From: Desulfopila aestuarii DSM 18488
Lineage (GTDB): Bacteria > Desulfobacterota > Desulfobulbia > Desulfobulbales > Desulfocapsaceae
DNA length: 64,000 nt
Reading direction: 5' to 3'
Assembly: GCA_945863875.1 (NCBI GenBank)
Contig: CAMBBS010000012.1
Coordinates: 50,740 to 114,739 of the forward strand
Shown: positions 1 through 7,162 of the stretch, one piece after another
Numbering within the stretch: the first letter of the stretch is position 1
Layout: every line of letters starts with the position of its first letter
Made by a program: the position numbers and the translations under genes
Notes under the pieces: generated by a model
Database searches by the model: none
What the model was told of the DNA's origin: nothing
Seen by the model: only the letters and a program-made list of their open reading frames with translations

Positions 1-339
1 AGAGAGCGTAACCGCCACCTGCTCGCCTACAATTCACGATTCCTAATTTTACCATGGGTTACGGTCCCGCACCTGGCTTCCCATCTGCTTGGTCGCATAG
101 CAAAGTCCATCTCCGAAGATTGGCAAAGGCTCTACCACCATCCGATCCTCTGGCTGGAGACCTTTGTCGATACTGAAAGATTTGCCGGCACCTGTTATCG
201 GGCCGCTAATTGGACCTTTCTTGGGTTGACCTCGGGTCGCGGCAAATACAACAAGACCAAAAAACAACTGACCTCCATCAAAGCCATGTACGGCTACCCC
301 TTGTCCCGCGATTACAACCAGAGGCTCTGTCATGGATAG
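1..339 (+). CDS. DUF4338 (Druantia DruA-like) protein, C-terminal part
   Basis: The reading frame is open from base 1 to the TAG at 337-339, giving about 112 C-terminal residues. Recognisable family blocks are LILPWVTVPHLASHLLGR, the LETFVDTERFAGTCYRAANW region and the LG-TSGRGK segment, as in DUF4338 proteins. This is the family of DruA in the Druantia anti-phage system, but many members travel with transposases. The stop overlaps the start of the IS66 transposase (ATGGATAG), so the two genes are probably translationally coupled. The N-terminus is missing, so completeness cannot be judged. The biochemical function is not known to me; its place inside an IS66 element suggests a transposition accessory role rather than defence. 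Confidence 0.75.
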   Translation, partial: RERNRHLLAYNSRFLILPWVTVPHLASHLLGRIAKSISEDWQRLYHHPILWLETFVDTERFAGTCYRAANWTFLGLTSGRGKYNKTKKQLTSIKAMYGYPLSRDYNQRLCHG

Positions 340-1765
340 ACAGGAAGCCGAACGAATCTACGAGGCCGGCCGGGAGACAGTGATTGCAGCCCTGCTGACG
401 ATGGATGCCCGCATCAAGGAAATGGAGCAGGTCATTGCCCGATTGACCAGAAACTCATCCAACTCTTCCCGTCCGCCATCCTCCGACCCACCCGGCCTGA
501 AAAAAAAGCCCAAAACCAGCAAAAAGCCGGGTAAACGCCGTCAGGGCGGCCAACCGGGCCATAAAGGCAAGAAACGGCAATTGCTGCCCGCCGAGGAGAT
601 GGATGCCATCCACGATATTTTCCCGCTCAACTGCGAGCACTGCCGGCAACCGCTTTCGCAAGGCTTGCTTGACCCTGCGCGACAACCCTTGCGACATCAG
701 GTCATTGAACTGCCCCCGATCATCCCCGTCAAAACAGAGTATCGCCTGCACTCCCTGCTCTGTCCCTGCGGCCGCCATACCATTGCCCCTTTGCCCGAAG
801 GGGTGCCCGACTCCAACTTCGGCCCTGGCGTCCACGCCGCCATCGCCTATCTGACGGCGGTGCATCGAGTCAGCCGCCGGGGCATTGCCGAAATCATGAC
901 AACGCTCTTCGGCATCGAGATCTCAACCGGCGCCGTCTGCAAGGCTACCGAGCGTGTTTCCACTGCCTGCGGGCCGGTGGTTAGCGCGATCAAGCACTAT
1001 GTGGCCTCCGCCACGGTACTCAATATCGACGAAACCGGCTGGAAAAACAAGGGCGACAGATGCTACCTCTGGTGCTTTGTCGCACCGCTTGCCGTTCTTT
1101 TTCATATCTCGGAGAGCCGTGGGGCCAAGGTCCTGCGGAAAATACTGGGCGAGACCTTTGCCGGGATCATCGGCAGCGACGATCATTCGGCCTACAACTG
1201 CTACCACAAAAACAGACGCCGCCAACTCTGCTGGGCTCATCTGATCCGTAAGCTGAAAGCCCTGCGAGACGATCGATCCAGCCCGCACGCCTACTGTTTT
1301 GCCAAAAAAATGCTCCAAGAGGTGGGAGCCATCTTCTCCTGTTGGCATGCCTTTCAAAGATCAGGCGGTTCCAGGGAGCAGTTGTGGCTGGATACCGCGC
1401 CCATGCGCGAGCGCATGCGGGAGTATTGCGAGATCTTTCTCTACAGCACCGATCCCCTGGTAATAACCAGGGCCAAGCGCACTCTGGCCAACTGGGAGAA
1501 CCTCTTTACCTTCCTCATATATGAGGGCGTCGAGCCCACCAATGACATTGCCGAACGTGCCATCCGGCCGTCAGTGCAGTGGCGCAAAATTTGCTTTGGC
1601 TCTCAGTCCGACACTGGTCTGCGCTTTACCGAGCGGATGTTGTCCATTGTCGGCACCTGCCGTATGCACGGCGTCAATCCGTACCATTTTCTGACCAAGG
1701 TCATCAACGCCTCATTCTCCGGCAAAGACTCCCTGCCGGACCTGTCCCGCCTGCTCCAGAAATAA
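332..1765 (+). CDS. IS66 family transposase (TnpC-type)
   Basis: This is a 477-residue transposase that catalyses movement of the element by DDE chemistry. The N-terminus carries a helical segment followed by the NSSNSSRPPSSD stretch typical of IS66 TnpC. Next come a basic linker and a zinc-finger-like CEHC...C-C region (about residues 100-150). Catalytic core motifs are visible: NIDETGW (first Asp), GSDDHSAYN (second Asp) and NDIAERAIRP (Glu), then the C-terminal IVGTCRMHG block. Length fits the family (about 500). The ATG lies inside the end of the DUF4338 gene. No frameshift is seen, so it could be active. No TnpA or TnpB partner is present in the window. Confidence 0.95.
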   Translation: MDRQEAERIYEAGRETVIAALLTMDARIKEMEQVIARLTRNSSNSSRPPSSDPPGLKKKPKTSKKPGKRRQGGQPGHKGKKRQLLPAEEMDAIHDIFPLNCEHCRQPLSQGLLDPARQPLRHQVIELPPIIPVKTEYRLHSLLCPCGRHTIAPLPEGVPDSNFGPGVHAAIAYLTAVHRVSRRGIAEIMTTLFGIEISTGAVCKATERVSTACGPVVSAIKHYVASATVLNIDETGWKNKGDRCYLWCFVAPLAVLFHISESRGAKVLRKILGETFAGIIGSDDHSAYNCYHKNRRRQLCWAHLIRKLKALRDDRSSPHAYCFAKKMLQEVGAIFSCWHAFQRSGGSREQLWLDTAPMRERMREYCEIFLYSTDPLVITRAKRTLANWENLFTFLIYEGVEPTNDIAERAIRPSVQWRKICFGSQSDTGLRFTERMLSIVGTCRMHGVNPYHFLTKVINASFSGKDSLPDLSRLLQK

Positions 1766-1820
1766 AGTAACGTCTCCCGTCTCTCTAGTTTTCCTCGGCT
1801 AACGGGAGGTAAGTCTTCCC

Positions 1821-1834
1821 CGGTGAACGGTTAC
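1821..1834. repeat. Probable right terminal inverted repeat of the IS66 element
   Basis: Read on the minus strand from 1834 inward the sequence begins GTAACCGTTCACCG, resembling the GTAA-starting ends with a GTGAAC-type block of IS66 elements. It lies 69 bases after the transposase stop. The left copy is outside the window, so this rests on resemblance only. Confidence 0.45.
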
Positions 1835-1894
1835 CATTTTCTGCCTCTCTCCAGCTGAAAGATCAGAAAGTACTATCTGCCAGGAGATATTGGC

Positions 1895-1920
1895 GAAATG
1901 GAGCAATTATCTCGATTGAT
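1895..1920. repeat. 26-bp repeat downstream of first PEP-CTERM gene (copy 1)
   Basis: GAAATGGAGCAATTATCTCG and the following TTGAT recur at 3183-3208 with two substitutions. Both copies lie just beyond the terminator of a PEP-CTERM gene, indicating that gene and 3' flank were duplicated together. Confidence 0.8.
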
Positions 1921-1951
1921 GTTCTGTGAAGTATCTGCCATTTAGGGTAAC

Positions 1952-1981
1952 AAAAAAGGCAGAGCCATTTCTGACCCTGCC
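1952..1981 (-). terminator. Intrinsic terminator of first PEP-CTERM gene
   Basis: On the minus strand GGCAGGGTC-AGAAAT-GGCTCTGCC forms a nine-pair stem (with G-U pairs) followed by six T residues. It lies 25 bases after the gene's stop codon. A near-identical hairpin follows the second PEP-CTERM gene. Confidence 0.85.
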
Positions 1982-2005
1982 TGTGTATTCCGGAAATAAG
2001 GAATT

Positions 2006-2692
2006 TTATTTTTTCTTTCTTCTAGTTAATCCTGCGAGGCCAATTAAACCCGTACCAAAAAGGAGCATGGTGGCAGGTTCTGGCACAGGATTTAATACTA
2101 CGTTGTCAATGAAACCACCAACGGTGTCAGCATCAGCGGCAAAATCAGACAGAGATCCGAAAGATTGAAACCAGATATTGTGATCACCTGCTGTTGCGAC
2201 ACTAAAAATCGAGGAATATTGAACCCATGAGTTACTAAATAAAGTATAGCCTAGTGTTGTGTCGTCATACCCATACCTGATACCGTTGGTTCCATTAGCG
2301 TCATTGGTCCGTGGGATGTAATAAAAACTTAATTCATAGGAACCAACGCTAAGATTTACAAGCTGCCCCATCTTAGTATCACCAGGAGTTGGGTGTGAGT
2401 CAAGTTCAACATACTGGTCACCAAAAGTTGTGGAAATCCCACTCACAGTACCATTCTCCTGAATTTCAATACCTTGCCCACTGTTTGTTGTCCATCCTCC
2501 GTCAATTTGGGTAAAAACTGTCCAACTGCTTCCACCGTCACCGCCAGGGCTAATAGTGTTGTTGGCAGCTGTCTCATCTCCACCAATATCGGGAGTTTCA
2601 AAGCTACCGTTATGAATAAGATTTGCTTCAGCAGTGTTAATTACAGCAATAACTAAAAAGAAAACGAATAGGCTGGTGAGAATATTTTTCAA
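2006..2692 (-). CDS. PEP-CTERM sorting-domain protein with DUF642-like ectodomain
   Basis: This is a 228-residue exported protein. Residues 1-23 are a signal peptide. The body starts LIHNGSFETPDI and contains SGQGIEIQENGTVSG and a QYVELDS segment, typical of DUF642-type carbohydrate-binding-like proteins. The C-terminus has the full sorting signal: the VPEPATMLLFGTG motif and hydrophobic helix, then the basic tail RRKKK before the stop. Such proteins are recognised by an exosortase (EpsH) and sent to the cell surface or matrix; no exosortase gene is in this window. The start is TTG, supported by GGGAG six bases upstream. A sigma-54-type promoter lies 105 bases upstream. It is a paralogue of the gene at 3227, with the same terminator and repeat downstream. 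Confidence 0.9.
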   Translation of the reverse strand: MKNILTSLFVFFLVIAVINTAEANLIHNGSFETPDIGGDETAANNTISPGGDGGSSWTVFTQIDGGWTTNSGQGIEIQENGTVSGISTTFGDQYVELDSHPTPGDTKMGQLVNLSVGSYELSFYYIPRTNDANGTNGIRYGYDDTTLGYTLFSNSWVQYSSIFSVATAGDHNIWFQSFGSLSDFAADADTVGGFIDNVVLNPVPEPATMLLFGTGLIGLAGLTRRKKK

Positions 2693-2796
2693 AGCGATCT
2701 CCCTAAAATTTAAATGATTATTCCAATCTTATTATTTCACAATATGCTTCGGTTCTATCAATCAGCGTATATTTTAATACTGACATGCTTACTATA

Positions 2797-2812
2797 AGCA
2801 AAGCGCATGCCA
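2797..2812 (-). promoter_or_regulatory. Sigma-54 (-24/-12) promoter for first PEP-CTERM gene
   Basis: The minus strand reads TGGCATGCGCTTTGCT, matching TGGCAC-N5-TTGCW with one mismatch and keeping the invariant GG and GC. It predicts a leader of about 95 bases. A comparable site precedes the paralogue at 3991-4006. Confidence 0.75.
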
Positions 2813-2925
2813 GTTGATAAAAAATAAAAATATCATATGATTCCAGAATAATAGTACAGTATTGTTTATTCAGCGCAATTGTTGATGTAATTAAATTCCG
2901 CAATTATGAAAATTATATGAGAAAA

Positions 2926-2946
2926 ATTTCCTGATTGGCGGAATAC
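2926..2946. promoter_or_regulatory. Candidate enhancer-binding site upstream of sigma-54 promoter
   Basis: ATTTCCTGATTGGCGGAATA followed by C lies about 115 bases upstream of the -24/-12 promoter. It shares the ATTTC...GGAATAC frame with the tandem 20-bp units at 4134-4173, which occupy a similar position upstream of the other PEP-CTERM promoter. A bacterial enhancer-binding protein of the PrsR type is the likely ligand, by inference. Confidence 0.4.
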
Positions 2947-3102
2947 GTGGTGGCAAACATAAACTAATGCAGTCTGCCTACGGTGTAGGCAACCCTGAAA
3001 CGTAAGCTGTTTTTTGCTATTGATATACTGTAAACTCCAGATGTTTCAAGGATTATTTCTTTCAGGTTGCTCTAGATCGAATGTCAGCTGCTCTGCAAGA
3101 TA

Positions 3103-3175
3103 GTAACTGAAACACGACATGATCTGTCGAATCGCGCTGCCCGCACTGCTACGAAAGTAGTATCAGTCGTAAGGC
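3103..3175. repeat. Diverged repeat, copy A (partner at 4309-4383)
   Basis: This stretch aligns along about 73 bases with the leader of the ACT-domain gene. The best conserved blocks are CGACA-N5-TGTCGAAT, ACTGCTA and GAAAGTAG. Both copies contain the short inverted repeat CGACA/TGTCG. Copy A is followed by no gene on the plus strand, so it may be a relic of a duplication. Confidence 0.55.
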
Positions 3176-3182
3176 TGGTACA

Positions 3183-3208
3183 GAAATGGAGCAATTGTCT
3201 CGGTTGAT
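3183..3208. repeat. 26-bp repeat downstream of second PEP-CTERM gene (copy 2)
   Basis: This is the partner of 1895-1920, lying immediately beyond the second gene's terminator region. Confidence 0.8.
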
Positions 3209-3226
3209 TTCTTCTAGAATAATCTT

Positions 3227-3919
3227 TTAGCTGAAAATAAAAAAGGCAGAGCCATTTCTGCCCCTGCCTTTATCTTTCAGATATAAGGAATTATATTTTT
3301 TCTTTCTTCTAGCAAACCCAACGAGACCAACTAAACCAGTACCGAAAAGAAGCATAGTCGCTGGCTCGGGAACAGGATTTACTTGTTCAAGATTAATATT
3401 ATCGAGTAGCATGCCGATATTGTCACCACCTATACCTTCAAAGCTCAGAGATATACTTGTTGCATTAGCAAGGGAGAATGATGCTGTGTAAGTCATAAAA
3501 TTATCATGCCGTCCGAGTGAATAATCATTTGAAAATAAACTTCCCCCGCTTACTTGAACACTCACAGTCTCGGTCGCGTTATTTCTGTGATTACCGGCTA
3601 GGTCAAAGCTGAGAAGATAATCTCCAGCTGCTAAATTCAATGATTGGGTGTTAAACATTTTTCCTGCATTGCTTGTGGAGCCATCCATATCAACAAATAG
3701 TCCATAGCTTGCATCTTGGTCAAGTTGAAAATATCCATTCCCAATGAGATCAACTGTACCATCAACCACACTCCAATTTGAAAAATTATTATAATTTAGT
3801 ACGCCAATGCCACCATTTTCAGTATTAAAATTATCACTAAAAATCGTTATAGCGCTTGCTGTTCCGACCAGCCCAAACATAACTGCCCATATTGCCAAAC
3901 CTGCTAAATATTTTTTCAT
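3227..3919 (-). CDS. PEP-CTERM sorting-domain protein with read-through tail
   Basis: This is a 230-residue exported protein with a signal peptide (1-23) and a beta-rich domain of unknown fold (SDNFNTENGG...NYNNFSNW...). It ends with a complete VPEPATMLLFGTG sorting signal and RRKKK tail. Unlike its paralogue it does not stop after RRKKK: the expected TAA is TAT, so the frame continues for 21 more residues, through the terminator hairpin, to a TAA at 3227. Exosortase substrates normally end right after the basic cluster, so the extra tail may impair sorting or be trimmed. The start is ATG with AGAGG upstream and a sigma-54-like promoter 72 bases away. It is probably co-regulated with the gene at 2006. 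Confidence 0.88.
   Translation of the reverse strand: MKKYLAGLAIWAVMFGLVGTASAITIFSDNFNTENGGIGVLNYNNFSNWSVVDGTVDLIGNGYFQLDQDASYGLFVDMDGSTSNAGKMFNTQSLNLAAGDYLLSFDLAGNHRNNATETVSVQVSGGSLFSNDYSLGRHDNFMTYTASFSLANATSISLSFEGIGGDNIGMLLDNINLEQVNPVPEPATMLLFGTGLVGLVGFARRKKKYNSLYLKDKGRGRNGSAFFIFS
3239..3268 (-). terminator. Terminator hairpin overlapped by the PEP-CTERM reading frame
   Basis: GGCAGGGGC-AGAAAT-GGCTCTGCC followed by TTTTTTAT matches the terminator at 1952-1981. Here it lies inside the extended reading frame of the second PEP-CTERM gene because the upstream stop codon has been lost. Confidence 0.7.
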
Positions 3920-3990
3920 GTTACCTCTCTTAGAATATAATTAATCTGTCTGAACTGAATAAGCCTAAATGTCAATCACAGTATTTCGCA

Positions 3991-4006
3991 AGCAATATAT
4001 GTTCCA
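3991..4006 (-). promoter_or_regulatory. Sigma-54-like promoter for second PEP-CTERM gene
   Basis: The minus strand reads TGGAACATATATTGCT, keeping GG at -24 and TTGCT at -12 with correct spacing; the -24 box has one central mismatch. The expected transcript starts about 60 bases before the ATG. Confidence 0.65.
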
Positions 4007-4133
4007 TTGCACGACCCAAGAAAAAAGATACGAGAAATACCTCTTTTTTTCGGCCGTTGGGCTAGTACAAGAAGTAATCTTTATATTATGTTTATACTGA
4101 TTGATGCTCCTTTTTCCACATTTCCGGATTTTT

Positions 4134-4173
4134 ATTTCTTAAATCAGGAATAAATTTCTGAAATCAGGAATAC
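4134..4173. repeat. Two tandem 20-bp units upstream of sigma-54 promoter
   Basis: The units ATTTCTTAAATCAGGAATAA and ATTTCTGAAATCAGGAATAC differ at two positions. They lie 128-167 bases upstream of the -24/-12 promoter, the usual distance for enhancer-binding-protein sites, and resemble the single element at 2926-2946. Confidence 0.5.
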
Positions 4174-4308
4174 ATTTTGAGAGTAATTCACTATCCAATA
4201 CTGCATGTCACCTAGGTACAATTCCAAGATTGTTCAGAACCTCTTCGGGGTAGAGTGGAATTATTTGACCCGGAAGATGCTGCCGACTCAGACTTCAAAA
4301 GTCAACAT

Positions 4309-4383
4309 AGCTAACTGATTACGACACGATATGTCGAATTGCTGCTTGTACTGCTAAGGAAAGTAGAATTGATCATCAAACTG
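4309..4383. repeat. Diverged repeat, copy B, leader of ACT-domain gene
   Basis: This is the partner of 3103-3175, with the inverted repeat CGACA-N5-TGTCG near its start. It ends at the Shine-Dalgarno site of the ACT-domain gene. Confidence 0.55.
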
Positions 4384-4394
4384 TGAGGACCAAG

Positions 4395-4742
4395 ATGAAA
4401 GATCTCTGTGTAGAGCAACCGGTAGGTTTTGAATTGCTGGTAATGATTGGTGAGATTTTGGGAACAGCAGGCGTGAACATTGCGGGCCTCTGCTTGGCGA
4501 ATGTCAAAGATCAGGGCGTTATTCATTTTGTAGTCGAAGACGATGTTACTGCTAAGCATGTTCTAGAAATTTCAGGAGTAAAAATCAATTCGATTACAGA
4601 TGCTTACGTTTTAGAAAAAGATCAAAAAAGAATAACAGGTAAACCCGGTTCTTTCGGAGAAATTTGCAAAACATTGTCGGATCGAGGGACTAAAATCAAT
4701 TTCGGCTATCCAGCGAAAAAAACCGATTCATTTTTGGTGTAA
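4395..4742 (+). CDS. Tandem ACT-domain amino-acid-binding protein
   Basis: This 115-residue cytoplasmic protein has two ACT-like repeats. The first is about residues 1-68, with MIGEILGTAGVNIAGLC and a IHFVVED strand. The second is about 69-115, with the KPGSFGEICKTLSDRGTKI helix. Stand-alone double-ACT proteins bind amino acids and often act as regulators of amino-acid metabolism; the ligand here is unknown. The ATG at 4395 is preceded by GAGG at good spacing, so I prefer it to the in-frame GTG at 4383. The second ACT unit is short and ends a strand early (KTDSFLV), so the protein may be slightly truncated. Confidence 0.75.
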   Translation: MKDLCVEQPVGFELLVMIGEILGTAGVNIAGLCLANVKDQGVIHFVVEDDVTAKHVLEISGVKINSITDAYVLEKDQKRITGKPGSFGEICKTLSDRGTKINFGYPAKKTDSFLV

Positions 4743-5092
4743 CCGACGTTAAACGAGCTTATGAGCTGTTGGGGTGAGCGTTTCCCCTGAAACATCCAGC
4801 GATACGGTTAGGCAACGTGGTTGGTGCTAACTGAATATCGAGCACGAATTGGTCTATCGCTCAACCTTTTTCCGACCTTGCTCACATCCAGGATAATTCC
4901 GGAAAAACTGGGAGATAGACCAAGTCCCCGCGAGGCTAAGTAGTCACCAGAAAAAGCAACTATACCGGCGATTCCGCTAATCGCAAGGCAATATCGGCTG
5001 TACCGGAATGCCGGACTTGCCAACAGGGCGAAGGGGCGCTATGTTGCTGATTATTTTTCGCTACAGATATTGGACACGATCAAAGGAAATAT
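4743..5092. other. Intergenic region without a convincing gene
   Basis: A dyad lies at 4807-4831 (GTTAGGCAAC-GTG-GTTGGTGCTAAC, imperfect). A 71-codon minus-strand frame (4808-5023) is without a start signal or known family. No other structure is evident. Confidence 0.5.
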
Positions 5093-6214
5093 ATGACCGG
5101 CAAGGTAAACATGGAAAAACTGCAGCTCCTCTGGCTGCAGCAGTTACAGCTTGAGTTTGAAGAAATCTGCATGAGTTACGGCCTGCAGTTGCGCATGCCG
5201 GTCTTTGAGATCTCCGAGACGAAAAATGAACTGGGCGCCTGGTGTCCTGACCTGCGCACCCTGCGTCTCAGTCGTCATTTGATCCTTAATTATTCCTGGT
5301 CGGTGACCATGCAGGTGTTAAAGCATGAAATGGCCCACCAGCTCTGCAGCGAACAGTTCGGCATTGCCGGCGCTCCCCATGGGGAGGTTTTCCAGCAGGC
5401 CTGTGAGCTCCTCGGCGTGCTGCCGGAATATCGCCGTGCAGGCGTCGTCGTGGTCGAGACGGTGGAGCAGGCAGGCGGAGGAGGTAAAATCTCTGCTCAA
5501 GGGCGGGAATGTCTGGCCCGGGTGGAAAAACTCCTGGCCCTGTCCCAGTCCTCCAATGAGCATGAGGCGGCGCTGGCCATGCAGAAGGCCAATGAGCTGC
5601 TTGAGAAACACCATATCCGGGAGCTCGGCTGCGAGCCGCAGCACCGCTATGGTTTTGGCATAATTGATCGGAAAAGAAAACGAATAGAGGGCTATCAGCG
5701 GCGTATCTGCACGATTCTGCACGAATTCTTCTTCGTCAGAGTGGTACTGGCCAGTCTGTATGATCCGCTCGTCAACGATACCTATAAGACCATTGAGCTT
5801 TTAGGTACGAGAGAAAATGTGACCATTGCCGAATATTGCTACCATTTCCTGGAAAATCGACTCGCCTCCCTCTGGTCCTTGAATAGAAAACGGTTCAAAG
5901 GGTCGGTCAGAACCGAGAAAAACAGCTACTATCTCGGCCTGCTGCGCGGCTTTCACCAGAAACTGCAGGAGCAGAAAATGGGCAAAGATGATCCGCGCAT
6001 TCAGCCCAGGGTGGGCGATCTCATTGTCGCTGAGGAAAAGCGGCTGGAAATTTTCGTCGGCATGCGCTTTCCAAGACTGAGAAAGATATCAAGACCTGGG
6101 TCGAAGGTCTACGGCGGCACGTACAATGAAGGCGTGGCAACGGGAAAAACCATTACCTTTGCCGAGGGACTGACCGGTGAGAGGCCCAGGTTCGGCGGCT
6201 TGCTGCCGGGATAA
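5093..6214 (+). CDS. SprT-like zinc metallopeptidase domain plus DUF2786 protein
   Basis: This 373-residue protein combines two domains. Residues about 20-125 form a SprT-like metalloprotease domain with the zinc motif HEMAHQ (an HExxH). Residues about 143-183 form a DUF2786 domain (RVEKLLALSQSSNEHEAALA), followed by a C-terminal domain usually found after DUF2786. Such proteins are seen in diverse bacteria and phages; a proteolytic or DNA-processing role is presumed but not established. AAGGAAAT precedes the ATG at 5093; an in-frame ATG at 5111 is possible. It is convergent with the diguanylate cyclase gene, 21 bases away. Confidence 0.8.
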   Translation: MTGKVNMEKLQLLWLQQLQLEFEEICMSYGLQLRMPVFEISETKNELGAWCPDLRTLRLSRHLILNYSWSVTMQVLKHEMAHQLCSEQFGIAGAPHGEVFQQACELLGVLPEYRRAGVVVVETVEQAGGGGKISAQGRECLARVEKLLALSQSSNEHEAALAMQKANELLEKHHIRELGCEPQHRYGFGIIDRKRKRIEGYQRRICTILHEFFFVRVVLASLYDPLVNDTYKTIELLGTRENVTIAEYCYHFLENRLASLWSLNRKRFKGSVRTEKNSYYLGLLRGFHQKLQEQKMGKDDPRIQPRVGDLIVAEEKRLEIFVGMRFPRLRKISRPGSKVYGGTYNEGVATGKTITFAEGLTGERPRFGGLLPG

Positions 6215-6235
6215 ATCTTTGCGGTGATGGAAACA

Positions 6236-7162
6236 TTACCGACCCAGCACACTGCAGATCACTCGGTTACGGCCACTCTGCTTGGCCTGGTACAGGTTCT
6301 GATCAGTCGTCTCCAGAAAGGTCTGCGGCGATATCTTGCCATCCATGTCGATGGTTGCAAGGCCGATACTGATGGAAATCCGGTTGGCGGCCTGAGAGAA
6401 TTCGTGGGGAATATTCAGATCGATAACTGCCTGACGGGTTCGGTTGGCAATGATCCCGCCCGCGGCGGCATCCGTTTCCGGCAGCACCATGACAAATTCC
6501 TCCCCGCCGTACCGGGCGATAAGATCTCCCGGTCGCCTGAGGATACTGTTCAGGGCCTTGGCGATTTTCTGCAGGGTCAAATCGCCTTTGGCGTGGCCGT
6601 AATGATCGTTGTATTGCTTGAAAAAATCGACGTCGATCATGGCCAGGGAAAAAGGCGTCCTGTTTCGAGCCGACCGCGCCCATTCCTTTTGAAAGACCTC
6701 CTCAAAGCGGCGTCGATTGGAGATTTCCGTCAGCCCATCCAGATAGGCCAGTTGATCGAGCAGTTTGTACTGATGGACAATGCGCAGGTGATTTCGGACC
6801 CGCATCTTGACGATCGGGGGAGAGAAGGGCTTGATAATATAATCGACTGCGCCAAGCATGAAGCCGTGCTCTTCATCCTCAATCGAGTTCAGGGCAGTAA
6901 CAAAAATAACCGGAATGTTGTTGGTCTTGTCATTATGTTTGAGAATTCTAATAACCTCATAGCCGCCCATGTGCGGCATCATCACATCAAGTAAGATAAG
7001 ATCCGGTGGAAAGTCACTAAAAGCGTGCTTGAGCGCCTGCTCGCCACTGCCGGCAAGTACTGGCGTATACTCCTCTTTGAGCAGATCAGCCAGCACCTTC
7101 AAATTCATTATTTCATCATCAACGATCAGAATACGTGGGTTTTTATTCTCGTGCATAATCAC
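6236..7162 (-). CDS. PleD-like response regulator diguanylate cyclase (REC-GGDEF)
   Basis: This 308-residue cytoplasmic protein makes c-di-GMP from GTP when phosphorylated. Residues 10-125 are a receiver domain with the acidic DDE cluster near residue 15, phospho-acceptor D59 (LILLDVMMP) and K111. Residues about 140-305 are a GGDEF domain with active-site GGEEF at 219-223. An inhibitory I-site RxxD lies at 210-213, so product inhibition is expected. The start is GTG at 7162, overlapping the upstream kinase stop (GTGA); ATG at 7156 is an alternative. It is the last gene of the hydrogenase/sensor-kinase operon, so the kinase just upstream is its most likely phosphodonor. Confidence 0.92.
   Translation of the reverse strand: MIMHENKNPRILIVDDEIMNLKVLADLLKEEYTPVLAGSGEQALKHAFSDFPPDLILLDVMMPHMGGYEVIRILKHNDKTNNIPVIFVTALNSIEDEEHGFMLGAVDYIIKPFSPPIVKMRVRNHLRIVHQYKLLDQLAYLDGLTEISNRRRFEEVFQKEWARSARNRTPFSLAMIDVDFFKQYNDHYGHAKGDLTLQKIAKALNSILRRPGDLIARYGGEEFVMVLPETDAAAGGIIANRTRQAVIDLNIPHEFSQAANRISISIGLATIDMDGKISPQTFLETTDQNLYQAKQSGRNRVICSVLGR

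Larger units (their letters stand above)
1..1834 (+). mobile_element. IS66-family insertion element carrying a DUF4338 gene, left end outside window
   Basis: A DUF4338 gene and an IS66-type transposase overlap by 8 bases and are followed by a candidate IS66-like terminal sequence ending at 1834. The left terminus and any further accessory ORF lie outside the window, so the element is partial here. The right boundary is inferred from the GTAAC-type end only; no target duplication can be tested without the left flank. Confidence 0.6.
2693..3226. other. Intergenic region between the two PEP-CTERM genes
   Basis: This 534-base AT-rich stretch holds the sigma-54 promoter (2797-2812), an upstream element (2926-2946), a diverged repeat (3103-3175) and a second copy of the 26-bp repeat (3183-3208). 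I see no convincing gene; the 61-codon minus-strand ORF at 2718-2903 has no Shine-Dalgarno site or recognisable product. Confidence 0.6.
3920..4394. other. Intergenic region upstream of second PEP-CTERM and ACT genes
   Basis: This stretch holds the sigma-54-like promoter (3991-4006), two 20-bp tandem units (4134-4173) and repeat copy B (4309-4383), which forms the leader of the ACT-domain gene. No other gene is seen. Confidence 0.6.

Noticed and set aside
1..339. Druantia defence system
   Set aside because: No DruB-E genes or helicase nearby; the DUF4338 gene is tied to an IS66 transposase.
4807..4831. GTTAGGC with an inverted partner, integron attC-like
   Set aside because: No RYYYAAC partner core at correct spacing, no integrase, and no cassette array; only a weak dyad.
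4808..5023. 71-codon minus-strand frame
   Set aside because: No Shine-Dalgarno site, promoter or known family.
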